From: Pseudophaeobacter arcticus DSM 23566
Lineage (GTDB): Bacteria > Pseudomonadota > Alphaproteobacteria > Rhodobacterales > Rhodobacteraceae
Direction of reading: 5' to 3'
DNA length: 64,000 bases
Assembly (NCBI RefSeq): GCF_000473205.1
Contig: NZ_KI421507.1
Location: 4,151,470 to 4,215,469, forward strand
In this document: piece after piece, positions 58,307-64,000 of the stretch
How positions within the stretch are numbered: position 1 is the first letter of the stretch
Layout of the letters: each line of letters starts with the position of its first letter
Made by a program: the position numbers and the translations under genes
The notes under the pieces: model-generated
Database searches by the model: none
What the model saw: only the letters and a program-made list of their open reading frames with translations
What the model was told of the DNA's origin: nothing

Positions 58307-58576
58307 TTACCCATGCTTTCCGGGGGCTTGGAGGCGGCCAGACCAGATCAGGAAATCTGTGTGCATGTTTTCAAACCGCAGGCGCGCAGCGGTGTCGGTT
58401 GCAAGCTGGCGGCGGCTCGTGACCTGGCAGACGGTGCGCAGATGTTCGGTTGCCGCTGTCGGGCTGAACTGGCCACCGGGAAAGCCATTGCGGGTGGCGG
58501 CGTAGCGTTGAAAGGCGACGTCATTGGCCAGCATGGCGGCGCGCATGGGGGTCTTGTTCTGGGTGATCTGCTGCAT
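58307..58576 (-). CDS. Small phage protein of unknown function
   Basis: 89 residues. I chose ATG 58576 because AGGAGG is placed five bases before it; the frame is open to 58765. Sequence MQQITQNKTPMRAAMLANDVAFQRYAATRNGFPGGQF...HLRTVCQVTSRRQLATDTAARLRFENMHTDFLIW is helical, with a small insertion of Gly/Pro. Part of the leftward early operon. Confidence 0.65.
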   Translation of the reverse strand: MQQITQNKTPMRAAMLANDVAFQRYAATRNGFPGGQFSPTAATEHLRTVCQVTSRRQLATDTAARLRFENMHTDFLIWSGRLQAPGKHG

Positions 58577-58658
58577 GAAGGCCTCCTGTTGTCTTGATAG
58601 GGCGCGGCGGGTGTCGGTGAGTGATGGGCTTTGAGTGCCGCGCCCCATTGGGCAGCGC

Positions 58659-58958
58659 TCACGCTGCCGGTGTCGGGCATGGGGAAGAGTGCTGAGCGAC
58701 CGGCGTTTTGGCAGCGGCGGCGAGCCAGGCTGATAGCGCGGCATAGTTATCACTGCCAATTTCACAGATCCCGAGGAGGTCTGCGCGGTGGGTCAGCGTC
58801 TCTGGTTCCCACCAGTCCTGCGGATCATCGCTTGGCGGCGTGATGGTGCCGCCAAGGTCAAGGAACCGCAAAAGCCGCTCAACGCCGTGGTATTGCTTCA
58901 AATCCTGCGCAGCCGCGCGGATTGCCGGAAAATCAAGCGGCATGGGGCGGCAGGCCAC
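58659..58958 (-). CDS. Small phage protein of unknown function
   Basis: 99 residues from GTG 58958, where AAAGGG lies five bases upstream; ATG 58943 is an alternative. Contains AIRAAAQDLKQYHGVERLLRFLDLGGTITPPSDDPQDWWEPETLTHRADLLGIC. Overlaps the gene before it by 26 bases. Soluble; no motif recognised. Confidence 0.6.
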   Translation of the reverse strand: MACRPMPLDFPAIRAAAQDLKQYHGVERLLRFLDLGGTITPPSDDPQDWWEPETLTHRADLLGICEIGSDNYAALSAWLAAAAKTPVAQHSSPCPTPAA

Positions 58959-59214
58959 AATAGCCCTTTGTAGCGATCAGGTCGCGGACCCTCTCAGAAA
59001 CACGATCAAGGGTTTGATCGATCGGCTCTGGTGTTGGGGGCGGGCAGTCCACGATATGCTGCGGCCGCAGCCTGCTGGGATCAAAGCTCTGCCCGCGCTC
59101 AGCCTTGAGCGCGGCCCAGGCTGTGGTGAATACGGTTGTGTCGCTCAGGAAATCCTCTGGGTGAGAGGCGATCCCGCGGGCGGTCTGAATGACTTCTTTT
59201 GGAAGGTCTTGCAT
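58933..59214 (-). CDS. First gene of leftward early operon, unknown function
   Basis: 93 residues with AAGGAG seven bases before ATG 59214. Sequence MQDLPKEVIQTARGIASHPEDFLSDTTVFTTAWAALKAERGQSFDPSRLRPQHIVDCPP...DQTLDRVSERVRDLIATKG. Lies directly below the two operator copies, so it should be the first repressor-controlled leftward gene. Confidence 0.65.
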   Translation of the reverse strand: MQDLPKEVIQTARGIASHPEDFLSDTTVFTTAWAALKAERGQSFDPSRLRPQHIVDCPPPTPEPIDQTLDRVSERVRDLIATKGYCGLPPHAA

Positions 59215-59248
59215 CTAATTCTCCTTCGGTTGATGAGGATTGATATAA

Positions 59249-59293
59249 TTCACAAAAAGTGGATTACGCAACAAGAAAATCACAAAAAGTGGA
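59249..59293. promoter_or_regulatory. Left operator pair of the prophage switch
   Basis: Two 15-bp sites, 59249-59263 and 59279-59293, 30 bp apart, each [A/T]TCAC-AAAAA-GTGGA. A TATATC box on the minus strand (59243-59248) lies next to the first site, as for a repressed leftward promoter. Confidence 0.7.
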
Positions 59294-59425
59294 TTTTTGG
59301 TGCATGAAAGCACTTTTGAAGGATGAAAATATGATGCTACTGAAGGGTGAAGCTAGAGATTGACCTGGGCGGTTTGGATTGTGTAGTGAGAACAAAAAGA
59401 GAACATAAGGAGGGTAAAGCATAGC

Positions 59426-59599
59426 ATGAAGGAAATCGACAAGCGTCTGGATCGCATGATTGAGATTTCAGATTTGCTTGGAATGTCTCTAGATCAAGTA
59501 GTGGCCTACATGGGCAGATGTGATCAAAGAACCTTTGCGGCTCTTTCTGAGAGCCCGTCACGTCTTCCCCGATATATGAAATCTAAAGTTAAACCATAG
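59426..59599 (+). CDS. 57-residue phage protein, partly antisense to the repressor gene
   Basis: ATG 59426 is preceded by AAGGAGGG (59407-59414). The product begins MKEIDKRLDRMIEISDLLGM and continues SLDQVVAYMGRCDQRTFAAL, ending in a basic tail. Its last 76 bases overlap the 3' end of the convergent repressor gene. A possible TTGACC box lies near 59359. Too short for family assignment; the ribosome site makes it plausible. Confidence 0.5.
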   Translation: MKEIDKRLDRMIEISDLLGMSLDQVVAYMGRCDQRTFAALSESPSRLPRYMKSKVKP

Positions 59600-59787
59600 G
59601 TTTCACAAAGCTTTTCTGCGCTGTCGACGGGTATGCGGCGCAAACCTTTTTCCCAATTGTTGACCTGGGTCGAGTTGAAGCCATGCTTCTCGGCCCATTC
59701 TTTTTGGGTGTTCTCTTTGCCAAAGACGGCCCGGATTTGAATAAGCCGTTCGGCGATTTCGGGATAGGATTTGCTATTTGTGCTCAT
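59524..59787 (-). CDS. Phage repressor (XRE/Cro-CI-type HTH)
   Basis: 87 residues from ATG 59787; the longer frame through the operators is rejected. HTH pattern YPEIAERLIQIRAVFGKENTQKEWAEKHGFNSTQVNNWEKGLRRIPVDSAEKLCETYGLTLDFIYRG is a classical XRE domain, with recognition helix around STQVNNWEKG. No dimerisation/peptidase domain follows, so it is a short CI-like protein. Divergent from the Cro-like gene across three operator copies. Confidence 0.85.
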   Translation of the reverse strand: MSTNSKSYPEIAERLIQIRAVFGKENTQKEWAEKHGFNSTQVNNWEKGLRRIPVDSAEKLCETYGLTLDFIYRGRRDGLSERAAKVL

Positions 59788-59797
59788 GCTTCGTTGA

Positions 59798-59862
59798 ACC
59801 ACATTTTGTGAATTTTGAGCAAACCACAAAATGTGATCTTGATTTGATCCACAAAAGGTGGA
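59798..59862. promoter_or_regulatory. Right operator triplet of the prophage switch
   Basis: Three 15-bp sites exactly 25 bp apart: 59798-59812, 59823-59837 and 59848-59862 (last one TCCACAAAAGGTGGA, perfect 5-bp arms). They fill the gap between repressor and Cro-like genes. TTGATT (59839-59844) and GATATT (59861-59866) flank the third site as a possible rightward promoter. Confidence 0.75.
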
Positions 59863-59874
59863 TATTGCTGTCGC

Positions 59875-60096
59875 ATGAACAATATTTCCCAAATAGCTGA
59901 TATCATCGGCCGCAAAGTTATCGCTGAGACACTCCAGGTTGGTAGCACTGCGGTCAGCAACGCTATTGCTAGGGGCGCTTTCCCGGCGTCTTGGTACTTG
60001 AGCATTCAGGCGCTCTGCGAGGAGAGGGAGTTGGAATTCGACCCTTCTTGGTTCTCCATGATACGTCCCAGCAAGGTAAAGGGAGCAGCCGCATGA
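59875..60096 (+). CDS. Cro-like / YdaS-like HTH protein
   Basis: 73 residues. NISQIADIIGRKVIAETLQVGSTAVSNAIARGAFPASWYLSIQALCEEREL is a helix-turn-helix with recognition helix STAVSNAIARG, as in YdaS/Cro proteins of temperate phages. First gene of the rightward operon; no Shine-Dalgarno before ATG. Its stop overlaps the next start (ATGA). Confidence 0.8.
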   Translation: MNNISQIADIIGRKVIAETLQVGSTAVSNAIARGAFPASWYLSIQALCEERELEFDPSWFSMIRPSKVKGAAA

Positions 60097-60416
60097 GCCG
60101 CCCGCGTCTAACCCTGATTGTAAGCAATGATCTGTCATGTGCTGAGGCTGGCACGCCCCAGCTGCAAAGCTCTTGGTCAAAACAGTTGGACCCGTACCGG
60201 CTGAAGGTCGAGGCGCCGGACCTGTGGTCCAGCTACTTCCGGGCGCGGTTTAACAGCCCGCGTGAGGTGGCGCTGTTTTGCGATGTCAGCTTTCAGACGG
60301 CGCTGAACTGGTGGGGGGCGGTAACGTCCCCGGCCAGCCATATTGCGCTGCTGATGATCCTGACCGATCCAGATGCGCCTGCCTTCTTCCACTCACAGAT
60401 GGGGCAGGCGGCATGA
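60093..60416 (+). CDS. Phage protein of unknown function with possible HTH
   Basis: 107 residues from ATG 60093, with GGGAG upstream. Central part LDPYRLKVEAPDLWSSYFRARFNSPREVALFCDVSFQTALNWWGAVTSPASHIALLMILTDP reads like an HTH of the type found in phage early regulators (VALFCDVSFQTALNWW). Start and stop both overlap neighbours by ATGA. Confidence 0.65.
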   Translation: MSRPRLTLIVSNDLSCAEAGTPQLQSSWSKQLDPYRLKVEAPDLWSSYFRARFNSPREVALFCDVSFQTALNWWGAVTSPASHIALLMILTDPDAPAFFHSQMGQAA

Positions 60417-60658
60417 GCATTCAGACGCAACGCATTGCCTATCAAATCTGGTGGCTGACCCGCGCGACCGCCGGGGATTGCACCTTGGCTGATCTGGCTG
60501 AGTTTACGGGGGCTTCCGCGAATACCTGCCGCAACATCTGCATGCACCGGGGCTGGGGCAATCGCTACCGCCGCCGGGTGACGGATCGGCGGCAAAGGGC
60601 GGGTGTTCGGCCATACCCCAGTGACAGGGCGCGGGATCTGACGGAGATTTTTGCATGA
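60413..60658 (+). CDS. Small phage protein, probable HTH
   Basis: 81 residues. RIAYQIWWLTRATAGDCTLADLAEFTGASANTCRNICMHRGWGNRYRRR looks like a winged or simple HTH (LADLAEFTGASANTCRNICMHRGW). Basic C-terminus. Coupled to neighbours by ATGA overlaps at both ends. Confidence 0.65.
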   Translation: MSIQTQRIAYQIWWLTRATAGDCTLADLAEFTGASANTCRNICMHRGWGNRYRRRVTDRRQRAGVRPYPSDRARDLTEIFA

Positions 60659-61305
60659 GCCCATCCCCCAACTTTCTGCGGCCCGTCGATACGGGCGACC
60701 TGCCGGAGTACCCGCTGTCCTGCGATGACCGGCTGGACAGCCATTTCTTTATGGCCTGGGAGCGGCGGCGCTGGCTGGCCTCGGATATGCGGCTGAACGC
60801 AACGCCGGAATGCCGGGCGCTGTTCTTTGATCTGATCAATATCGCCTATGACAACAGCCCCGTGGGCACTCTGCCGATGGATCAGAACATCCTGGCCAAA
60901 CTGCTGATGATTGATCCGGGGCATTTTGGCTCGCTGTGCAAGCTGGACTATGGGCCGCTTTACAAGTGGGAGGCCTGCCGTTGCGACAATGGCGATATCC
61001 GGCTGATGCACCCCATGGTGCTGCGCAGCCTGACCGAGGCCATGGCCCGGCGCCAGGATCATCGGGCGCGCAATGACGCTGCCAACTCGGCCAAGCGGTT
61101 GCAGCGGCTGCGCATCACGGTCTCGGGCTATCACGCGGATCTGGCCAAGAATGACGCGGCGGTGCGCTGGATGGATGAATGGCTGGTGAAAGAGGGCTGC
61201 GAATACCGCAGCGCCGCCTGGATCGAGCGCTCGATGCAGGCCTGGTCGAACCACATCTTTGACCTCGGGCGCTCCGGGGGCGCGTTTCAAAACAAAGGAA
61301 GCTGA
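60655..61305 (+). CDS. Phage replication-region protein (replication initiator candidate)
   Basis: 216 residues. N-terminal segment FFMAWERRRWLASDMRLNATPECRALFFDLINIAYDNSPVGTLPMDQNILAKLLMIDPGHFGSLC resembles the DUF1376-type winged-helix domain of phage replication proteins, followed by a charged helical region (SLTEAMARRQDHRARNDAANSAKRLQRLR). No ATPase motifs. It ends at the repeat cluster, as an initiator near an origin might. Confidence 0.6.
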   Translation: MSPSPNFLRPVDTGDLPEYPLSCDDRLDSHFFMAWERRRWLASDMRLNATPECRALFFDLINIAYDNSPVGTLPMDQNILAKLLMIDPGHFGSLCKLDYGPLYKWEACRCDNGDIRLMHPMVLRSLTEAMARRQDHRARNDAANSAKRLQRLRITVSGYHADLAKNDAAVRWMDEWLVKEGCEYRSAAWIERSMQAWSNHIFDLGRSGGAFQNKGS

Positions 61306-61375
61306 CACTGTCTGACAGTGTCCAAGACTGTCCGGCGGACAGTTCAAGACAGTCTCGGACAGTCTCAGACTGTCC
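61304..61375. repeat. Cluster of palindromic GACAGT/ACTGTC repeats
   Basis: Seven copies of GACAGT or ACTGTC in 72 bp. They form two perfect 19-bp palindromes (GACACTGTC-T-GACAGTGTC, 61304-61322, and GGACAGTCT-C-AGACTGTCC, 61357-61375), one 7-bp inverted pair (61327-61343) and one single copy (61348-61354). No T-run. The first overlaps the stop of the preceding gene. Confidence 0.85.
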
Positions 61376-61490
61376 TGCACGACATAGACAAAGACAAAGA
61401 CAAAACATGACAGCAGGACGGTTGCGCCCCAGTTGCAGCGCCGAGCCTGTGGATAAGTCGGACTTGCTGAGAAAGAGGAAGGGCAGAGAC

Positions 61491-62081
61491 ATGGAAGCCA
61501 AAGAACAGAGCGAAGGCGAAAAGCGGGTTGAAGCGGTATTGATTGCCCCATTGGAGGCCCTGGGGCTTGCCCGGCCAACAACGGCGACCCTTGCCAAGTT
61601 TGAGGGGCAGAAGAACGAGCTGCGCCAGAAGCTGGCCTATATGACCGAGCGGGGCTTGATTGAGCTGCGGGAATGGGTCGAGGCCCATCCGGCAGGCAAG
61701 GATGCGGATCGGTTCCCCATTCCGCTGAAGATCCTGAAAAAGGCGCGCGAGATTGAGACCCCAGAGACTGGTCCGTCTCCCTTCATCCTCAAGGTATTTG
61801 CCACGCATCACCTGGTGCCAGAAGCACTGGCCAAGGGCTGGGCGCCTGAGCTGCTGCGGCAGATTACGGCGGAACGCGGGATTTGGCCCGGTGACTGGAC
61901 CTGCTCCAAGCTGCGCACTGCGGGCATCGATCATGCGCGCCGCCTTGAGGATATCGAGCTGCGGATGTCGCGCGGTGAGCAGATCCCGCCAGAGGAGGTG
62001 GCGTTTCGGGACCGGCGCTTGGCGGCGATGCGCAGGTGTCAGGACATTGCCGATCAGGCGCGGGCGGGGCAGGCGGCATGA
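61491..62081 (+). CDS. Phage protein of unknown function
   Basis: 196 residues from ATG 61491 with GGAAGGG upstream; the frame is open to 61407 but without a ribosome site. Alpha-helical, highly charged: KEQSEGEKRVEAVLIAPLEALGLARPTTATLAKFEGQKNELRQKLAYMTERGLIELREWVEAHPAGKD...FPIPLKILKKAREIE. No family recognised. Lies after the palindrome cluster. Confidence 0.65.
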   Translation: MEAKEQSEGEKRVEAVLIAPLEALGLARPTTATLAKFEGQKNELRQKLAYMTERGLIELREWVEAHPAGKDADRFPIPLKILKKAREIETPETGPSPFILKVFATHHLVPEALAKGWAPELLRQITAERGIWPGDWTCSKLRTAGIDHARRLEDIELRMSRGEQIPPEEVAFRDRRLAAMRRCQDIADQARAGQAA

Positions 62082-62773
62082 ATATGGCTGCTGATCTGGC
62101 GATCCCGCCTGAGCCGGGCTGTGGGGCTCAGCTGACCGCAGTGCGGGCGCCGCGCAGCGGCAAACTTGAGGTGGGCGTGCTGGACCTGATCGAGTGGGCC
62201 TTCCAGCGCGAAAAGGTCAGCCTCGACTTCAACGAGATTGAGAGAGAGACCGGCGCGCGGCCCGGCATCGGGGTGGAATATCTGATGATGCAGCAGGCGA
62301 AACTTGGCTGTCGGGTGCAGGGCGGCGGCTCTTCCCCGCGCCACCACGATGCGGATATGGTTGCCGCCTCGCTTGCCAGTCTGCCGGGCAGCCAGGGCGG
62401 GCGCCGCATGGCGATCGAGATTGCCGAGCTGGCCCGTGTGGGGCAACGGCCCGATTGCATGATTGGTGTGCGGGCAAGCTGCGGTCCGGTTGCATGGCGG
62501 GGCAGTCGCCATGGTCGCTTTGCGGTGTCAGAGCGGTGCACAGAACTTGGGGCGCGGTGGCCGGCCAGCCAGCTGGGCACCAAGGCAAACGGGTCCTGGT
62601 GCCGGGTGAGTTATGCCGGGTCGGCGCGTGATGTGGCGGCGGCACGGCGGCGCTATTTGGCGTGGTACGGGGCCTTGTTGCACCTGCGCTATGTGCTGCA
62701 GGTGGCTTGCCCGCTGACCTCGTTCACGGTGTCTCAGGCGATGCCTGCGCGCAATCCCTGGCGCGGGGCTTGA
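62078..62773 (+). CDS. Phage protein of unknown function
   Basis: 231 residues from ATG 62078, overlapping the previous stop. Parts: GKLEVGVLDLIEWAFQREKVSLDFNEIERETGARPGIGVEYLMMQQAKLGCRV, PRHHDADMVAASLASL and RRYLAWYGALLHLRYVL. Similar proteins occur in roseobacter prophages as far as I recall, but with no known role. Last gene of the rightward early run. Confidence 0.6.
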   Translation: MNMAADLAIPPEPGCGAQLTAVRAPRSGKLEVGVLDLIEWAFQREKVSLDFNEIERETGARPGIGVEYLMMQQAKLGCRVQGGGSSPRHHDADMVAASLASLPGSQGGRRMAIEIAELARVGQRPDCMIGVRASCGPVAWRGSRHGRFAVSERCTELGARWPASQLGTKANGSWCRVSYAGSARDVAAARRRYLAWYGALLHLRYVLQVACPLTSFTVSQAMPARNPWRGA

Positions 62774-62857
62774 TGTATGCAAGGCGCTATTATTACGTAT
62801 TTGGGTTGAAATTTGCAACATTATTACCACGTTTGAAGTGTAGTAGGGAGGCTTGCC

Positions 62858-63400
62858 ATGATTGAAATACTGGAAACTATGTCGCCCATACTGGGGGTAA
62901 TCACCACAGTCTTGGCGGTCTACATTGCATGGATGGCTTTTGCTGCGAACATCAGGTTCAAGAAGCACTCCAATTACACTGGTGCAATCAATCAGTGGCA
63001 GACGGTTAATCAGACTATTCTTGGTGATGATAATCTTCTTGAAATCGAAAGAGAGAACCATCCCTTCGGAACACTGACATTGGCCGAAACAAAAAAAATG
63101 TACCACTACTTTTGTAGTTTGAATATCGCCCGGAATGCACTCGTGGGGCTGAACACTGGACACTTGGAAGTTTCATACGCAAACTTCTACATTAACAACT
63201 GCGCCAACATTTCATTCAAGGACAGGGACTTCATTAGGATTAATGTATTCCCAAGGGGGTACCCTGTGCTTCGGCATGAAATCGAGAAGCGTTGGGAACT
63301 TATCGAGAAAGAAGGAAACCCGATCTGCCAGGAACGGCTGATCACATCAAGGCGAAGTTTTGTAGAACGTGTTCTCGGATTGGTGAAGAACGAGATGTAG
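62858..63400 (+). CDS. AT-richer accessory membrane protein (possible moron)
   Basis: 180 residues, GGGAGG six bases before ATG 62858. One N-terminal membrane helix (PILGVITTVLAVYIAWMAFAA, residues about 10-30); the rest is a charged cytoplasmic domain (YTGAINQWQTVNQTILGDDNLLEIERENHPFGTLTLAETKKMYHYFCSLNIARNALVGLNTGHLEVSYANFYINNC). Base composition is visibly lower in GC than the neighbours and it stands alone between early genes and the HNH gene. Function unknown. Confidence 0.7.
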   Translation: MIEILETMSPILGVITTVLAVYIAWMAFAANIRFKKHSNYTGAINQWQTVNQTILGDDNLLEIERENHPFGTLTLAETKKMYHYFCSLNIARNALVGLNTGHLEVSYANFYINNCANISFKDRDFIRINVFPRGYPVLRHEIEKRWELIEKEGNPICQERLITSRRSFVERVLGLVKNEM

Positions 63401-63513
63401 TTAGGCACAGGCTTGACGGTCAGGATCTCAATCTCTAGACAAGATGCCAACACCTTATTCATGCCCGAAGCGGAAACCCCGCCTCGGGCGCTTTGCGTTC
63501 TGGGGGCCAGTGC

Positions 63514-63876
63514 ATGACAGCCCGAAGCGACTACCACCACCTTTACAATCTGTCGGCCTGGCGGCGTCGGTTGCGTCCGCAGCACCTGGAGCGGGAACCG
63601 CTGTGCCGGGCCTGTCTGCGGCGGGGCATCCTGAACGATGGCTCGCTGACCGCGTCGGGGGCGGAACAGTGCAATCCACGGCGGCGGTTTTTGGTGGTGG
63701 ATCACCTGATCCCGCATCGGGGTGATCGGGGTTTGTTTCTGGATCCGGGCAACCTGCAGACGCTGTGCCCGGATGACCATGACCAGAACAAGCAGCGGCT
63801 GGAAACACGGGGCTTCTCGCAGGAACGCGGCAACGATGGCTGGCCGATCGATCCGCTGCACCCGGCTAATCAGTAG
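63514..63876 (+). CDS. Phage HNH endonuclease
   Basis: 120 residues from ATG 63514. SDYHHLYNLSAWRRRLRPQHLEREPLCRACLRRG is the usual N-terminal segment; the HNH site is FLVVDHLIPHRGDRGLFLDPGNLQTLCPDDHDQNKQR with paired cysteines CRAC and LCPDD. In many tailed phages this gene lies just before terminase and takes part in genome packaging. Confidence 0.9.
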   Translation: MTARSDYHHLYNLSAWRRRLRPQHLEREPLCRACLRRGILNDGSLTASGAEQCNPRRRFLVVDHLIPHRGDRGLFLDPGNLQTLCPDDHDQNKQRLETRGFSQERGNDGWPIDPLHPANQ

Positions 63877-64000
63877 ACCAGAGGCTTGCCCCGTGATGGG
63901 GAGGGGGAGGGTCGGCAGGAAAATCCCTTTTGGTGGAAACCGGAGGGAGACCCTTTTTCTGTGCAAAGCTGTAATTGAATAGAAAAAACCACAGGTTATG
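63877..64000. other. End of window, downstream of HNH gene
   Basis: 124 bases with no complete gene. The next phage gene, expected to be the terminase small subunit, may start at the window edge. Confidence 0.4.

Larger units (their letters stand above)
56079..64000. mobile_element. Temperate prophage, left part, integrated next to tRNA-Trp
   Basis: From the 3' end of tRNA-Trp to the window end, all genes form a temperate-phage order: integrase, leftward early genes, repressor, Cro-like protein, rightward early genes, accessory gene, HNH endonuclease. Translational overlaps are frequent. The left attachment site should lie in the tRNA 3' half. The right end, packaging and structural genes are beyond the window. 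Confidence 0.85.

Noticed and set aside
59788..60180. Long N-terminal extension of the repressor frame
   Set aside because: It would run through the operator triplet and the Cro-like gene; the HTH protein has a suitable ATG at 59787.
61304..61375. CRISPR array
   Set aside because: Repeats are hexamers in both orientations with irregular short spacing and no spacers.
63444..63725. Forward frame overlapping the HNH gene (MPTPYSCPKRKPRLG...)
   Set aside because: Its first residues look plausible, but the overlap frame turns into low-complexity sequence while the HNH frame has all family motifs; a frameshift is not needed because the HNH protein is complete from 63514.

Overview
The window is a high-GC alphaproteobacterial chromosome segment from the Rhodobacteraceae/Roseobacter group. 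The evidence is gene content and order: the pckA-chvI-chvG-hprK-rapZ-EIIA-HPr block, the rpoZ-rsh-pdxJ-acpS-lepB-rnc-era-recO block, three peptide deformylase paralogs before fmt, a methylsuccinyl-CoA dehydrogenase with its long N-terminal extension, and small families (DUF1491, DUF2062, DUF6473-like, HIG1) typical of this group. No rRNA, IS element or CRISPR array was seen.

Layout. 1-1687 is the 3' part of smc. 1.8-8.1 kb holds envelope and cofactor genes (YbjN-like, lytic transglycosylase, cobD/cobC for B12, a Xi-class glutathione transferase, an L,D-transpeptidase). 8.1-12.5 kb carries a PatB-like C-S lyase, the def-def-def-like-fmt group for N-terminal formyl-Met turnover and two tiny membrane proteins. 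12.6-20 kb has mixed housekeeping genes (VOC, TRIC channel, rnhA, methyltransferase, LysE exporter, ispH), a large hybrid histidine kinase and a NYN nuclease-like protein. 20.1-29.9 kb is a dense forward block (folK, rpoZ, rsh, DUF2062, pdxJ, exported protein, acpS, lepB, rnc, era, DUF1491, recO). 29.9-35.9 kb has an SGNH lipoprotein, mcd, a TauE exporter, a CDF transporter and dgt. 36-43.3 kb is the pckA/ChvIG/PTS-type regulatory cluster. 43.5-49.3 kb holds hbd, etfAB, a PduO-type cobalamin adenosyltransferase, a HIG1 protein and an SDR. 49.4-55.9 kb has an SH3 protein, parC, a lipoprotein, tuf and an acyltransferase.

At 56003-56078 lies tRNA-Trp(CCA). Immediately after it starts a temperate prophage (56.08 kb to at least 64 kb). 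A tyrosine integrase points at the tRNA. A leftward early operon, a divergent repressor/Cro-like switch with repeated operators, a rightward chain of small replication-region genes, an AT-richer accessory membrane gene and an HNH endonuclease follow in that order. The rest of the phage lies beyond the window.

How the genes connect. Mcd, EtfAB, 3-hydroxybutyryl-CoA dehydrogenase, cobalamin adenosyltransferase and cobC/cobD fit acetate and polyhydroxybutyrate-derived carbon use through the B12-dependent ethylmalonyl-CoA pathway. PckA, ChvIG and the sugar-permease-free PTS branch would couple this to gluconeogenic control. The least explained parts are the prophage switch and replication regions and the third, catalytically degenerate deformylase.
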